From: Pseudoxanthomonas sp. SE1 | Lineage (GTDB): Bacteria; Pseudomonadota; Gammaproteobacteria; Xanthomonadales; Xanthomonadaceae | DNA: 64,000 nt | Assembly (NCBI RefSeq): GCF_029542205.1 | Contig: NZ_CP113783.1 | Coordinates: 3,463,001-3,527,000, forward strand | Direction of reading: 5' to 3' | Shown here: positions 25,952 through 35,485 of the stretch, piece after piece | How the letters are laid out: the number at the start of each line of letters is the position of its first letter | Position numbering within the stretch: the first letter of the stretch is position 1 | Position numbers and translations under genes: made by a program | The notes under the pieces: generated by a model | Databases searched by the model: none | Seen by the model: only the letters and a program-made list of their open reading frames with translations | Told to the model about the DNA's origin: nothing

Positions 25952-25983
25952 GCCGGGAACGTTAGCGGCGCCGAATCACACTT

Positions 25984-26002
25984 ATTAACCTGTTAAGTTA
26001 AT
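25984..26002. promoter_or_regulatory. Palindrome, candidate operator A
   Basis: ATTAAC-N7-GTTAAT, perfect in both 6-base arms. A nested TTAAC-CT-GTTAA (25985-25996) overlaps it. It is AT-rich in a GC-rich genome and lies 33 bases upstream of the HTH gene. Confidence 0.55.
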
Positions 26003-26007
26003 TGACG

Positions 26008-26024
26008 TGAACTTATCGAGTTCA
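26008..26024. promoter_or_regulatory. Palindrome, candidate operator B
   Basis: TGAACT-N5-AGTTCA, perfect 6-base arms. It lies 6 bases after operator A, between the divergent HTH gene and the gene at 26113. Confidence 0.55.
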
Positions 26025-26112
26025 TACAGTCGGCCCTGATCGCGCGGCGACGTTCCCGCCCACGGAAAGCCGGACCCTCGCGAGCGTTCCCACAGACACA
26101 AGGAGATGTCCG

Positions 26113-26541
26113 ATGCCGCTGATGGAAGCCACCGCGCACGAAGCGCCCGCCGTCGCTGATGCGGGCGATGCGACGGTGCCCACAACACCCCTCATTCCGC
26201 TGGATGACGCATTGCACGTACTGCAGGCCGATCCTGGCCACAGCCTGGCAGACCCGGGCCTCGCCAGGCTGCCGCCGGCCGGGCTCGACCGGCTGTTCCT
26301 CGCGGCACGCAGGCAGGCCGAACGCAACCATGACGGCATCCTGCTGCTGCTCGACCTGCTGCAGGTCGCGCAGCGCGCGGACAGCGCAAGCCATCGGCAG
26401 CTGATACCCAGTGTCGTCCGCCAGCTGCGCCACCACGTGGAAGACCAGCAGCGCTGGCAGGCGCTGGCGGAGAACGCCGCCTACTATCGCGACAACCGGC
26501 TCGCCGCGGAAAGGATCGCCGCCAGGCTGCGCACGGACTGA
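26113..26541 (+). CDS. Hypothetical protein divergent from the HTH gene
   Basis: A 142-residue helical, charged protein with no recognised family. The N-terminus is Ala/Pro-rich (~1-28), then LDDALHVLQADPG and a predominantly helical remainder (LLLLDLLQVAQRA, LRQLRHHVEDQQRWQALAEN). An AAGGAGAT ribosome site precedes the ATG at 26113. It is probably cytosolic. It may be controlled by the divergent regulator through the two palindromes between them. Confidence 0.7.
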   Translation: MPLMEATAHEAPAVADAGDATVPTTPLIPLDDALHVLQADPGHSLADPGLARLPPAGLDRLFLAARRQAERNHDGILLLLDLLQVAQRADSASHRQLIPSVVRQLRHHVEDQQRWQALAENAAYYRDNRLAAERIAARLRTD

Positions 26542-26632
26542 ATCCGCATGGGCACGCGCCACCACGTTCGCGCGCCGCCAGGCTCCGGGCAGGGCGCTAC
26601 ACTACGGCCCTCCTCGAACAGCGGACTTCGAC

Positions 26633-27079
26633 ATGCGTCCCTCACAGCTGCCCGTGCTCGCTTTCGCCCTGCTCCTCAGCGGCTGCGCCAACGGCGGGCC
26701 ATGGGTCGAAATCGGCGGCGAGCGCTTCGCGGTGGAGATCGCCGATGACGATGCCGAGCGGGCACGCGGCCTGATGTTCCGTGACGAGCTGGCCGACGGC
26801 ACCGGCATGCTCTTCATCCACGACGCCGAAGAGCCACAGGCGTACTGGATGAAGAACACCCGCATCGCTCTGGATATCCTCTACTTCGACACCGGCCGCA
26901 AGCTGGTGTCGCAGCAGCGCAACGTGCCGCCCTGCTCCGGCGGCAATGCCTGCCCGTCCTACCCCAGCACCCGGCCTGCCCGTTACGTGCTTGAACTCAA
27001 TGCCGGCGAAGCGGAGCGGCTGAAGCTCCAGGATGGCGCGGAACTGGGCCTCGGGGATGGCATTCCACCCGTCCGCTGA
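26633..27079 (+). CDS. DUF192 family lipoprotein
   Basis: A 148-residue protein with a lipoprotein signal (MRPSQLPVLAFALLLSGC, lipobox Cys at 18). The mature part is a DUF192 domain: ERARGLMFRDEL, GMLFIHDAEEPQAYWMKNT, LDILYFD and YVLELNAG are the family blocks. Probably attached to the outer membrane on the periplasmic side. Family function is unknown. The ATG at 26633 is chosen because it gives a full signal peptide. Confidence 0.9.
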   Translation: MRPSQLPVLAFALLLSGCANGGPWVEIGGERFAVEIADDDAERARGLMFRDELADGTGMLFIHDAEEPQAYWMKNTRIALDILYFDTGRKLVSQQRNVPPCSGGNACPSYPSTRPARYVLELNAGEAERLKLQDGAELGLGDGIPPVR

Positions 27080-27117
27080 GGCTTGATTGTCGGCGCGAAC
27101 GGCCGCACTCTGTGGCC

Positions 27118-27966
27118 ATGGGGGATCGACTGACATTGCCGGAATGGAATGCGTTGGCCAGCCAGGCGGACGAGACCGTCCCGCTGCTGGAAACCGCGCT
27201 GCTGATCGCGCGCGACGAGTACCCCGACCTGGACGCCGATCTCTACGACACGCTCGTCCAGAGCCATGCCGAACACCTGCGCCACGAGATCGACACCATC
27301 GAGCCGTGGCCGCTGAAGATGGCCGCGATCAACCGGCACCTGTTCGACGAACTGGGCTATACCGGCAACCACGACGAGTACTACGACCCGCGCAACAGCT
27401 ACCTCAACCAGGTGTTCGAGCGCCGGCTGGGCAATCCGGTGTCGCTGGCGATGGTGCAGATCGAAGTGGCCCACCGGCTGGGCGTGCCGCTGGACGGCGT
27501 GTCCTTCCCCGGCCATTTCCTGGTGCGCCTGCCGGTGGACGACGGCCTGCTGGTGATGGACCCCTTCAACGGTGGCCGCCCGCTGGGCGTGGACGAACTG
27601 CGCGAACGCGCCAAGCCGCACCTGGGCGGCGATGTTCCCGATGATGCGGCGCTCCTGCACATCCTCAACCCAGCCTCACCGCGCGCGATCCTGGTGCGCA
27701 CGCTGCGCAACCTGCACGGCGTGTATGCCGAGCGCGAGGAATGGGACCGCGCCGCGCGCAGCGCCGATCGCGTGCTGAAGCTGACGCCCGACCAGCCCGA
27801 TGCCCTGCGTGACCGCGGGCTGGCCTACCTGAAGATGGACCACCGCCATGGCGCCCAGCGTGACCTGACGCGCTATCTGCAACTGGCACCGGAAGCGAAC
27901 GACGCCTCGGCGATCCGCGAGCAACTGGTTGAGCTCAGCGCGGTGCGATCGTCGCGGATGCATTGA
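27118..27966 (+). CDS. SirB1-like transglutaminase-fold/TPR protein
   Basis: A 282-residue cytosolic protein. The N-terminal ~190 residues are a SirB1/transglutaminase-like domain (NSYLNQVFERRLGNPVSLAM, PGHFLVRL, MDPFNGGR). The C-terminal ~80 residues are a TPR pair (HGVYAEREEWDRAARSADR, ALRDRGLAYLKM). Related proteins lie near prmC/hemK in other genera, but no such neighbour is here. An in-frame ATG two codons upstream (27112) is an alternative start. Catalytic activity is not established for the family. Confidence 0.88.
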   Translation: MGDRLTLPEWNALASQADETVPLLETALLIARDEYPDLDADLYDTLVQSHAEHLRHEIDTIEPWPLKMAAINRHLFDELGYTGNHDEYYDPRNSYLNQVFERRLGNPVSLAMVQIEVAHRLGVPLDGVSFPGHFLVRLPVDDGLLVMDPFNGGRPLGVDELRERAKPHLGGDVPDDAALLHILNPASPRAILVRTLRNLHGVYAEREEWDRAARSADRVLKLTPDQPDALRDRGLAYLKMDHRHGAQRDLTRYLQLAPEANDASAIREQLVELSAVRSSRMH

Positions 27967-27985
27967 CGCGGCGTGTGGCTGCCTT

Positions 27986-28050
27986 GTGGGAGCGACGTGA
28001 GTCGCGATGACAACGTGCGGAATGCCCATCGCGACTCACGTCGCTCCCAC
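27986..28050. repeat. REP-like pair, GTGG-headed variant
   Basis: GTGGGAGCGACGTGAGTCGC at 27986-28005 and its inverse ending CGACTCACGTCGCTCCCAC at 28050. Same body as the pair at 24725 but with GTGG instead of GTAG, and a shorter interior. It lies between two convergent genes. Confidence 0.75.
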
Positions 28051-28073
28051 AAGCGCCAAGGAACCTGGACCCC

Positions 28074-28265
28074 TCAGTCCAGCTCCACCATCTCGAAATC
28101 GTCCTTGCCCACGCCGCAGTCGGGGCAGGTCCAGTCGGCGGGGATATCTTCCCAGCGCGTGCCCGGGGCGATGCCTTCTTCCGGCAGGCCGTCGGCCTCG
28201 TCATAGATGAAGCCGCAGACCACGCACATCCAGGTGCGGAAGATGGTGGTGGTGGCGTCGGTCAT
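28074..28265 (-). CDS. Rubredoxin
   Basis: A 63-residue one-iron rubredoxin, an electron carrier. The two CxxC iron-ligand pairs are intact: [14 protein letters not shown] and [14 protein letters not shown]. The start at 28265 gives [12 protein letters not shown] before the first pair; a longer frame extends upstream but adds non-conserved residues. It diverges from thiE, as in related genomes. Confidence 0.94.
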   Translation of the reverse strand: MTDATTTIFRTWMCVVCGFIYDEADGLPEEGIAPGTRWEDIPADWTCPDCGVGKDDFEMVELD

Positions 28266-28330
28266 CGGATAATGCACGCTGGAAGGAGCGGCCATTGTCC
28301 CACCGCCGCCCGTGCACCGGAAGTTCACCC

Positions 28331-28966
28331 ATGACCGCCCTGCCGCCGTCCGTCCGCACTGCCCGCGGGCTGTACCTGATCACGCCGGAGGAGCGGGACA
28401 CGGCGTGCCTGCTGGCACGCGTGGCCGCCGTACTGCCGCATGCGACATGGCTGCAATACCGGCAGAAGGACCCGGATGCCGGCCTTCGCCACGCGCAGGC
28501 CGCGGCCCTGCAAGCACTTTGCGCGCGGGCGAACGTGCCGCTGATCATCAACGACGATGTGGCGCTGGCAGAGGCCGTCGGTGCCGCCGGCGTCCATCTG
28601 GGGGAAGACGACGGCGATCTCGCCGCCGCGCGCAGCCGCCTGGGCGTGCACGCCATCGTCGGCGCCTCGTGCTACGACGATGCCGCGCTGGCCGAGCGCG
28701 CGGTGGCCGCAGGCGCCAGCTACGTCGCGTTCGGGGCCTTCTTTCCCACTGCCAGCAAAGTCACGACACGACGCGCCACGCCGGCGTTGCTGACCGATGC
28801 CGCGGTGCTTGGCGTCCCGCGGGTGGCGATAGGCGGGATTACCCCGGACAATATGGGGCCGCTGGTGGCGGCCGGCGCCGACCTGGTTGCCGTGATCGGC
28901 GGCGTGTTCGAGGCGTCCGACCCGCTGGCCGCAGCGATCGCCTATCGACGCGGCTTCGGTTCCTGA
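28331..28966 (+). CDS. thiE: Thiamine phosphate synthase
   Basis: A 211-residue TIM-barrel enzyme joining HMP-PP and thiazole phosphate to thiamine phosphate. Active-site features: [48 protein letters not shown] and [29 protein letters not shown]. No TPP riboswitch is seen in the short gap upstream, so regulation, if any, is elsewhere. Confidence 0.94.
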   Translation: MTALPPSVRTARGLYLITPEERDTACLLARVAAVLPHATWLQYRQKDPDAGLRHAQAAALQALCARANVPLIINDDVALAEAVGAAGVHLGEDDGDLAAARSRLGVHAIVGASCYDDAALAERAVAAGASYVAFGAFFPTASKVTTRRATPALLTDAAVLGVPRVAIGGITPDNMGPLVAAGADLVAVIGGVFEASDPLAAAIAYRRGFGS

Positions 28967-28974
28967 TCCAGCTC

Positions 28975-29040
28975 TGCAGGAGGGGCTTCAGCCCCGACCA
29001 CGACACCTGCAAGAGCCGTCGGGGCTGAAGCCCCTCCTAC
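28975..29040. repeat. REP-like pair
   Basis: GCAGGAGGGGCTTCAGCCCC at 28975-28994 and the inverse GGGGCTGAAGCCCCTCCTAC at 29021-29040. One arm is headed GCAG, the other GTAG. It lies between thiE and hemL. A related single arm occurs at 41591. Confidence 0.75.
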
Positions 29041-29061
29041 AAAGTTCTCCCCTGGAATCCC

Positions 29062-30354
29062 ATGAACCACGACCAGTCCCACGCCCTCTTCACCCGCGCC
29101 CAGGCATTGCTGCCCGGCGGCGTCAATTCGCCGGTGCGCGCGTTCAAGTCGGTGGGGGGCGAACCGTTCTTCGTGCAGCGCGCCGATGGCGCGTACCTGC
29201 ATGACGTGGATGGCAACCGCTACATCGACTACGTGGGTTCGTGGGGTCCGATGATCGTCGGCCACAACCATCCGGCCGTGCGCGACGCCGTGCAGGCAGC
29301 GATCCAGAACGGTCTGTCGTACGGCGCGCCCTGCCCGGCCGAAGTGACGATGGCCGAGACGATCACCCGGCTGGTGCCGTCGTGCGAGATGGTGCGCATG
29401 GTCAACTCCGGCACCGAAGCCACGCTGTCGGCGATCCGGCTGGCGCGCGGCGCCACGGGCCGCAACCGCATCGTCAAGTTCGAAGGCTGCTACCACGGCC
29501 ACGGCGACTCGTTCCTGGTGAAGGCCGGCAGCGGCATGCTGACGCTGGGCGTGCCGACCTCGCCCGGCGTGCCGGCGGGACTGAGCGAGCTGACGCTAAC
29601 GCTGAGCTACAACGATTTCGATGGCGCGACGGCACTGTTCGAGCAGTACGGCAGCGAGATCGCCTGCCTGATCATCGAACCCGTCGTCGGCAACGCCAAC
29701 TGCCTGCCGCCGCGCGAAGGCTACCTGCAGCACCTGCGCGCGCTGTGCACGCAGCACGGCGCACTGCTGATCTTCGACGAGGTGATGACCGGCTTCCGCG
29801 TGGCGCTGGGCGGCGCGCAGGCGCACTACGGCATCACACCGGACCTGACCACCTTCGGCAAGATCATCGGCGGCGGCATGCCGGTGGGCGCCTACGGTGG
29901 CCGCCGCGACCTGATGCTGCAGATCGCGCCCGCCGGCCCGATCTACCAGGCCGGCACGCTGAGCGGGAATCCGGTGGCGATGGCCGCGGGTCTGGCGATG
30001 CTGGAGCTGATCCAGTCGCCCGGCTTCCACGACGGGCTCGCCGCCGCCACGGCCGCGCTGTGCGAAGGTATGGAAGCCGCCGCGCGCGACGCCGGCGTGC
30101 CGCTTACGACGACCCGCGTCGGCGCGATGTTCGGGCTGTTCTTCACGGATCAGCAGGTCGACACCTATGCACAGGCCGTCGCCTGCGATACCGCGGCGTT
30201 CAACCGCTTCTTCCACGCCATGCTGGAGCGCGGCGTGTACCTGGCGCCGTCGGCGTTCGAGGCCGGCTTCATGTCCAGCGCACACACGCCCGAGGTGATC
30301 GAGGCGACGCTCGTCGCCGCGCGCGAGGCGTTCAAGGTGGTCGCGGCTGGATGA
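29062..30354 (+). CDS. hemL: Glutamate-1-semialdehyde 2,1-aminomutase
   Basis: A 430-residue PLP enzyme that makes 5-aminolevulinate, the heme precursor, from glutamate-1-semialdehyde. Signatures: [20 protein letters not shown] at the start, [18 protein letters not shown], the PLP lysine K267 in [18 protein letters not shown], and [13 protein letters not shown]. Length is normal. The stop overlaps the start of a HAD gene (ATGA). Confidence 0.97.
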   Translation: MNHDQSHALFTRAQALLPGGVNSPVRAFKSVGGEPFFVQRADGAYLHDVDGNRYIDYVGSWGPMIVGHNHPAVRDAVQAAIQNGLSYGAPCPAEVTMAETITRLVPSCEMVRMVNSGTEATLSAIRLARGATGRNRIVKFEGCYHGHGDSFLVKAGSGMLTLGVPTSPGVPAGLSELTLTLSYNDFDGATALFEQYGSEIACLIIEPVVGNANCLPPREGYLQHLRALCTQHGALLIFDEVMTGFRVALGGAQAHYGITPDLTTFGKIIGGGMPVGAYGGRRDLMLQIAPAGPIYQAGTLSGNPVAMAAGLAMLELIQSPGFHDGLAAATAALCEGMEAAARDAGVPLTTTRVGAMFGLFFTDQQVDTYAQAVACDTAAFNRFFHAMLERGVYLAPSAFEAGFMSSAHTPEVIEATLVAAREAFKVVAAG

Positions 30355-30980
30355 AGCCGCGCATCCACCAGGTGCTGTTCGACTTCGATGGCGTCCTGGC
30401 GCACTACCGGCACGAAGTCCGCATCGCTCACCTCGCCGCGCACGCTGGCTGCGAACACGAGCGCGTGCGCGAGGTGCTGTTCGTATCGGGGCTGGAAACC
30501 GAGTACGACAGCGGCAGCGTCGACACGGCGGCATACCTGCACCGTCTCGGCGAGGGGATCGGCGCCGCCATTGACGAGGACGCATGGATCGCCTCGCGGA
30601 TGGCCGGCAGCACGGCCATGGACGACGTGCTGACCCGTGTCACTGCACTGCACGCAGACGTGGCGATGGGCGTGCTGACCAACAACGGGGCCATGATGAC
30701 GCAGGCCATCCCGTGCATCGTCGCGCCGCTGGCGGCGCGGATCGAGGGCCGCGTGCTGACCAGTGGCGGCCTGCAGCGCCGCAAACCCGCACCGGCCACC
30801 TTCACGCATGCGCTGGAACTGCTCGGCTGGGACGCTGCCAGCACGCTGTTCGTCGACGACAGGTTCACCAACGTGCAGGGGGCGCGCGAAGCCGGCCTGC
30901 ACGCGGAGACCGTGACCGACGGACGCACGCTGGGCAAGGCGCTGAAGCGTTATGCCTTCGGCCCCCAGACCGGCTGGTGA
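30351..30980 (+). CDS. HAD-superfamily hydrolase
   Basis: A 209-residue HAD phosphatase-like protein. Motif I is [10 protein letters not shown], motif II is VLTNNGAM (Thr/Asn), motif III the Lys in RRKPAPATF, and motif [15 protein letters not shown]. All catalytic residues are intact, so it is likely active. The substrate is not evident. It overlaps hemL by four bases, so it is translated with it; a role near heme or PLP metabolism is possible but unproven. Confidence 0.88.
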   Translation: MKPRIHQVLFDFDGVLAHYRHEVRIAHLAAHAGCEHERVREVLFVSGLETEYDSGSVDTAAYLHRLGEGIGAAIDEDAWIASRMAGSTAMDDVLTRVTALHADVAMGVLTNNGAMMTQAIPCIVAPLAARIEGRVLTSGGLQRRKPAPATFTHALELLGWDAASTLFVDDRFTNVQGAREAGLHAETVTDGRTLGKALKRYAFGPQTGW

Positions 30981-31050
30981 CCGGCCTGGTTTGAACCTTG
31001 ATTGATCCGGCGACGGAACACTGGTGCCCAACCACCGGAGAACCCTCGTC

Positions 31051-32175
31051 ATGCGCTTCATTCCACGCACCTTCCACCTGGCCTGCGCGCTCCTGCTGGC
31101 CACCCTCGCCACACCGCTGCACGCGGCGGATGCAGGCAGGATCCTGATCGTCGTCAGCGGCGAAGGCCGCGACCAGGGCAAGACCCGCCCGGGCTACGAG
31201 TTCGACGAACTGTCGCAGGCATGGCTGATCTTCAAGGCGAACGGCTTCGCCATCGAGGTCGCCAGTCCGCAAGGAGGAGCCGTGGAAGCCGACAAGTACA
31301 ACCCGCAGGAACCCTTCAATGCCGCCCTGCTCGCCGATGCGGACGCCACACGCGTGCTCGCCGACACGCGGAAAACCCGCGACGTGAAGGCGAGCGACTA
31401 CGCCGCCATCTACGTGGTCGGCGGCAAGGGCGCGATGTTCGATCTGCCGCGCGACGCCGCGCTGGCATCGCTGCTGGCCGATGCGTACGACCACGGCGCG
31501 GTGATCGGCGCGGTCTGCCACGGACCGGCCGCGCTCGTCGACGTCCGCCTGCGCAATGGCGCGTCGCTCGTGGACGGCAAGACCTTGACCGGCTTCACCA
31601 ACGAGGAGGAGGCCCTGTTCGGCAAGCGCTGGGCGAAGGAGTTTCCCTGGCTGCTGGAAGACAGGCTGCGCGAGCGCGGTGCGCGCTGGGAGGAAGCACC
31701 GCTGATGATGGTGAAGGTCGTCGTGGATGGTCGCCTCGTCACCGGGCAGAACCCCTACTCCACCGCGGGCGTCGCCGAGGCCATCGTGCGCGCGACGGGG
31801 CGCACGCCGGTCGCACGCACGCCGTGGCGCGACGAACTGACGATGGCGCTCGCGGCACAGGCGCGCGAGGGCGATATCGAGGGCGTCGCGGCCGCCCTGT
31901 CGACCGACACCACGCGCTACCACGTCGACCTGCTCGGTCTGCTGGGCTACTACCAGGCGCAAGCCGCCACCCGCGACGATGACGTGCGCCATGCACTGCG
32001 GCTGATGCAGCTGGCGATGCCGTACATGGCGCAACCCGAACTGAAACTCGGTGCCGCCGAAGCGCATCTGCGACTGGGTGAGCGTGCGCAGGCCAAGGCA
32101 CTGGTGCAACGCCTGCTGGAAGGCAAGCCCGACATGGAAGAAGCTAGGGCCCTCCTGCAACGCATCGACGGCTGA
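31051..32175 (+). CDS. Periplasmic DJ-1/PfpI family protein with C-terminal helical domain
   Basis: A 374-residue protein with a signal peptide (MRFIPRTFHLACALLLATL...LHA). Residues ~28-245 are a class I glutamine-amidotransferase-like DJ-1/PfpI domain of the Hsp31/ThiJ type. The nucleophile C156 lies in VIGAVCHGPAALV; VVGGKGAMFDLP is the preceding Gly-rich loop. The last ~110 residues are helical and TPR-like (LKLGAAEAHLRLGERAQAKAL). It is probably exported. Just 3 bases separate it from a two-component system, with which it is likely co-transcribed. Confidence 0.85.
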   Translation: MRFIPRTFHLACALLLATLATPLHAADAGRILIVVSGEGRDQGKTRPGYEFDELSQAWLIFKANGFAIEVASPQGGAVEADKYNPQEPFNAALLADADATRVLADTRKTRDVKASDYAAIYVVGGKGAMFDLPRDAALASLLADAYDHGAVIGAVCHGPAALVDVRLRNGASLVDGKTLTGFTNEEEALFGKRWAKEFPWLLEDRLRERGARWEEAPLMMVKVVVDGRLVTGQNPYSTAGVAEAIVRATGRTPVARTPWRDELTMALAAQAREGDIEGVAAALSTDTTRYHVDLLGLLGYYQAQAATRDDDVRHALRLMQLAMPYMAQPELKLGAAEAHLRLGERAQAKALVQRLLEGKPDMEEARALLQRIDG

Positions 32176-32178
32176 ACG

Positions 32179-32868
32179 ATGAAGCCTTCCGCGCTCCGCA
32201 TCCTGGTGATCGAGGACAACCCGTTGCTGCGCGCGCAGCTCGATGGCCTGTTCACGGCGGAAGGCATCCATGCCGAGTTCGCCGGCGACGGACTGAGCGG
32301 GCTTCAGATGGCGCTGGCGTCGCCGCCGGACGTGCTGGTGCTGGACTTGGGACTGCCCGGGCTTGATGGCATCCGTCTCTGCGAGCGCCTGCGGGCGGAG
32401 GCCGACCGGCATGTCCCCGTGCTGATGCTGACTGCACGCGACGCGCTGGAGGACAAGCTGCAGGGCTTCCGCGCCGGCACCGACGACTACCTGGTGAAGC
32501 CGTTCGCGGGCGCGGAGCTGCTGGCGCGCTGCATCGCCTTGTCGCAACGCCACCGTGCCGGGAAGACACACGTGCTGCGGATCGGCACACTGGAGGTCGA
32601 CCGCCGCCACGGCCATGCGCGCCGCGGGGACCGCGAGCTGGACCTCCATGCCACCAGCTACCAGATCCTGCTGGCGCTTGCCGAGGCCTGGCCCCGCACG
32701 CTGACGCGCAGCGACCTGGTCCAGCGACTGTGGGACGATGCGCCACCCGAGTCCGATCCCCTTCGCACCCATCTCTACCTGCTGCGGCAGGCGCTGGACA
32801 AACCGTTCGCCACGCCGATGCTGAAGACCGTGCATGGCGTCGGTTTCCGGCTGGAGGCCGACGCATGA
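32179..32868 (+). CDS. OmpR-family response regulator
   Basis: A 229-residue response regulator: receiver domain (~7-120) with phosphorylatable D56 in VLVLDLGLPGLDG, acidic pocket at ED12-13, Thr in LMLTARD and Lys in YLVKPF. The winged-helix output domain follows (~130-225; LDLHATSYQILLALAE...GVGFRLE). Its stop overlaps the kinase start by four bases. It may regulate the preceding DJ-1 gene or itself; no operator was recognised. Confidence 0.94.
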   Translation: MKPSALRILVIEDNPLLRAQLDGLFTAEGIHAEFAGDGLSGLQMALASPPDVLVLDLGLPGLDGIRLCERLRAEADRHVPVLMLTARDALEDKLQGFRAGTDDYLVKPFAGAELLARCIALSQRHRAGKTHVLRIGTLEVDRRHGHARRGDRELDLHATSYQILLALAEAWPRTLTRSDLVQRLWDDAPPESDPLRTHLYLLRQALDKPFATPMLKTVHGVGFRLEADA

Positions 32869-34145
32869 TGCCCTCCGGCCCGTCGCGCCGACGCCTGCGC
32901 AACCGCCTGATGCTGGCGTTCGCCGGCTTCACCCTGCTGGTCGCTGCCGTGTTCGCGTTGTACGTCGTGCTGTTCGTGTACGCGGTGGAAGACCAGCTCT
33001 TCGAGACGATGCTGGACCGCGAGGTCGCCGCGCAGCAGGCGTACCACGAGGAACATGGCGACTGGACCACGCCACGCGACGGCTTCATGTCCATCGCGAC
33101 AACGGCGTCGGCCCTGCCCGACGGCATCGCCGACGTCCTGCGCGAGGAGCCGCGACGACGCGAATTCGCCGGCGCGGAGGGCCGCCACTACCACGTGCGC
33201 ATGCTGCCATCACGCGATGCGGGCGAACCGGCCGCGTGGCTGGTCGCCGAAGTCAGCTCCCTGCTTGTCGTCCGGCCGATGCGTGCGCAGATCGTGCAGT
33301 TGCTGGTGTGGTCCGGGGTCGCCATGGTGGCGTTCGCCCTGCTGCTGGGCGGCTGGCTGGCGCGGCGCACCACCGCGCCGCTGTCGCGGCTGGCGGATGC
33401 CGTGGGCGATGCGACACCGGAACGGCTGCCGCCCGGTTTCGCCGCCGGTTTCCCGGACGACGAGGTTGGCGTGGTCGCCCGCCGGCTGGATGACCTGATC
33501 GCACGCGTTCGGGATTTCGTCGAGCGCGAACGGGAATTCACCCGTGACGCCAGCCACGAACTGCGCACGCCGTTGACGGTGATCCGCACCGCGACGGAAC
33601 GGTTGGGCATGGAAGCCGGTTTGTCCGATGCGGCACGACGCCACCTGGACCACATCGCGCAATCGTCGCGCCAGCTCGAACAGACCGTCGCGCTGCTGCT
33701 TTCGCTGGCACGGGAGCAGGCATCGCCCGAATCGGAGACCAGGACGCCGGTGCTGCCGCTGCTGGAACGCGTCATCGTCGAGCAGTCTCCGCTGCTGGAG
33801 CACAAGCCGGTCGAGGTGCGGGTCGATGTCGCAACCCACGTCTTCACGACACTGCCGGCGACCGTGCTGAACATCCTGCTGTCGAATCTCGTCGGCAACG
33901 CCTTCGCGCACACCTGCGCCGGTCACATCGTCATCGACATGCAAGACAGCGCGTTGCGCATCGCCAATCCCGGTGGCGACGTGCGCGATGTCGACTTCGA
34001 ACCGTTCGTGAAAAGCGGCGACAGCAGCGGCTTCGGCCTTGGACTGTCGATCGTGCAGCGGCTCTGCGAGCGCCACGGCATCGCGCTGCGGATCGATAGC
34101 GCGGCGGGCCGGACGATTGCGCGGCTCACGCTGCCTGCGGGCTGA
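32865..34145 (+). CDS. Sensor histidine kinase
   Basis: A 426-residue membrane kinase with TM1 (~20-40), a ~100-residue periplasmic sensor, TM2 (~145-165) and a HAMP-like linker (LARRTTAPLSRLADAVGD). The dimerisation/phosphoacceptor helix has H231 in DASHELRTPLTVIR. The catalytic domain has the N box LLSNLVGNAFAHT and GLGLSIVQRL as the G2 box. The signal it senses is unknown. It ends exactly where argD on the other strand ends (TGA/TCA adjacent). Confidence 0.93.
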   Translation: MMPSGPSRRRLRNRLMLAFAGFTLLVAAVFALYVVLFVYAVEDQLFETMLDREVAAQQAYHEEHGDWTTPRDGFMSIATTASALPDGIADVLREEPRRREFAGAEGRHYHVRMLPSRDAGEPAAWLVAEVSSLLVVRPMRAQIVQLLVWSGVAMVAFALLLGGWLARRTTAPLSRLADAVGDATPERLPPGFAAGFPDDEVGVVARRLDDLIARVRDFVEREREFTRDASHELRTPLTVIRTATERLGMEAGLSDAARRHLDHIAQSSRQLEQTVALLLSLAREQASPESETRTPVLPLLERVIVEQSPLLEHKPVEVRVDVATHVFTTLPATVLNILLSNLVGNAFAHTCAGHIVIDMQDSALRIANPGGDVRDVDFEPFVKSGDSSGFGLGLSIVQRLCERHGIALRIDSAAGRTIARLTLPAG

Positions 34146-35381
34146 TCACGCCACCGTCCGGTCCGCGAACGCGCGCAGCGCGGCGTGCAGGCGCTGCAGG
34201 CCGTCGGCCACTTCCGCATCGGTGATGTTGAGCGAGGGCACGAAGCGCAGCACGTCGGGGCCGGCCTGCAGCATCAGCAGGCCCTGCGCCGCGGCCAGGT
34301 CGAGCACTTCGCCGGCACGCCCCGCGTACTTCGCATTGAGCACCGCGCCCAGCATCAGGCCACGACCGCGCACCTGCGAGAACAGGCCGAGTTCCGCATT
34401 CATCGCGTCCAGTCCCTTGCGCAACGCGGCCGCCTGGCGGGCGACATTGTTGGCGATCTGCGGCGAAGCCAGCTTGCGCAGCGCCACGCGCGCCACCGCG
34501 GCCGCCAGCGGATTGCCGCCGAAGGTGGTGCCATGCGCGCCGAACTGCATCACCTCGGCCACCTTGGGTCCGGCCAGCATCGCGCCGATCGGGAAGCCTC
34601 CGCCCAGCGCCTTGGCCAGCGTCACGATGTCCGGCACCACGCCGTCCTGCCAGTGGGCGAACAGCGTGCCGGTGCGCCCCATGCCCGCCTGGATTTCGTC
34701 CAGCACCAGCAGCGCACCATGGTGATCGCACAGCGCGCGCACGCCCGCCAGGAAGCCGGGCGCGGCCGGCATCACGCCGCCCTCGCCCTGCACCGGCTCC
34801 AGCATCACGGCAGCCACGTCGCCGCAGGACATGGCGATTTCCAGCTGGGTCAGGTCGTTGAAATCGACGTAGCGGAAACCAGCGGGCAGGGGCTCGTAGC
34901 CCTCCTGGTACTTCGGTTGCGCCGTCGCCGTCACGGTGGCCAGCGTGCGGCCATGGAAACTGCCACGGAACGTCACGATCACGCGCTGGTCCGGTGCACG
35001 ACCCTGCGCGGCGGCCCACTTGCGCACCAGCTTGATCGCCGCTTCATTGGCCTCCGCGCCGGAATTGCACAGGAACACGCGCTCGGCGAAGCGCGACGCG
35101 GTGACCAGTTCCTCGGCCAGGCGCAGCGGCGGCTCGCTGTAGAAGACGTTGCTGGTATGCCACAGCTTGCCCGCCTGCTCGGTCAGCGCCGCGACCAGGT
35201 CGGGATCGTTGTGGCCAAGGCCGCAGACGGCGATGCCGGCCGACAGGTCCAGGTACTCGCGGCCCTCGCTGTCCCACACCCGTGCGCCCTGGCCGCGCTC
35301 CAGGATCACCTCGCGCGGACGGTAGACCGGCAGGTAGTAACGCTGTCCGTTCGACAGCAGGTCGGGAGTCGTGGCGCTCAT
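34146..35381 (-). CDS. argD: Acetylornithine/succinyldiaminopimelate aminotransferase
   Basis: A 411-residue class III PLP aminotransferase. ArgD converts N-acetylglutamate semialdehyde to N-acetylornithine (arginine pathway) and often also serves in lysine synthesis. Signatures: YLDLSAGIAVCGLGHNDPD, FLCNSGAEANEAAIKL, FHGRTLAT, LVLDEIQAGMGRTG, and the PLP lysine in VTLAKALGGGFPIGAM. The ATG at 35381 gives the usual length; an upstream in-frame extension is Cys-rich and not family-like. Not near other arg genes. Confidence 0.93.
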   Translation of the reverse strand: MSATTPDLLSNGQRYYLPVYRPREVILERGQGARVWDSEGREYLDLSAGIAVCGLGHNDPDLVAALTEQAGKLWHTSNVFYSEPPLRLAEELVTASRFAERVFLCNSGAEANEAAIKLVRKWAAAQGRAPDQRVIVTFRGSFHGRTLATVTATAQPKYQEGYEPLPAGFRYVDFNDLTQLEIAMSCGDVAAVMLEPVQGEGGVMPAAPGFLAGVRALCDHHGALLVLDEIQAGMGRTGTLFAHWQDGVVPDIVTLAKALGGGFPIGAMLAGPKVAEVMQFGAHGTTFGGNPLAAAVARVALRKLASPQIANNVARQAAALRKGLDAMNAELGLFSQVRGRGLMLGAVLNAKYAGRAGEVLDLAAAQGLLMLQAGPDVLRFVPSLNITDAEVADGLQRLHAALRAFADRTVA

Positions 35382-35485
35382 GGTCTGGCAGGCAGCAGGC
35401 GGGGGCCATATTGTGACGCAAGCGGGCAGGCACCGCAGGCAGGGGCCGAGGCAGGCAGCCACGTGTTGGTGCATCATGGCGACCC

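Noticed and set aside
28266..28330. TPP riboswitch upstream of thiE
   Set aside because: The gap is only 65 bases and shows no THI-element conserved boxes.
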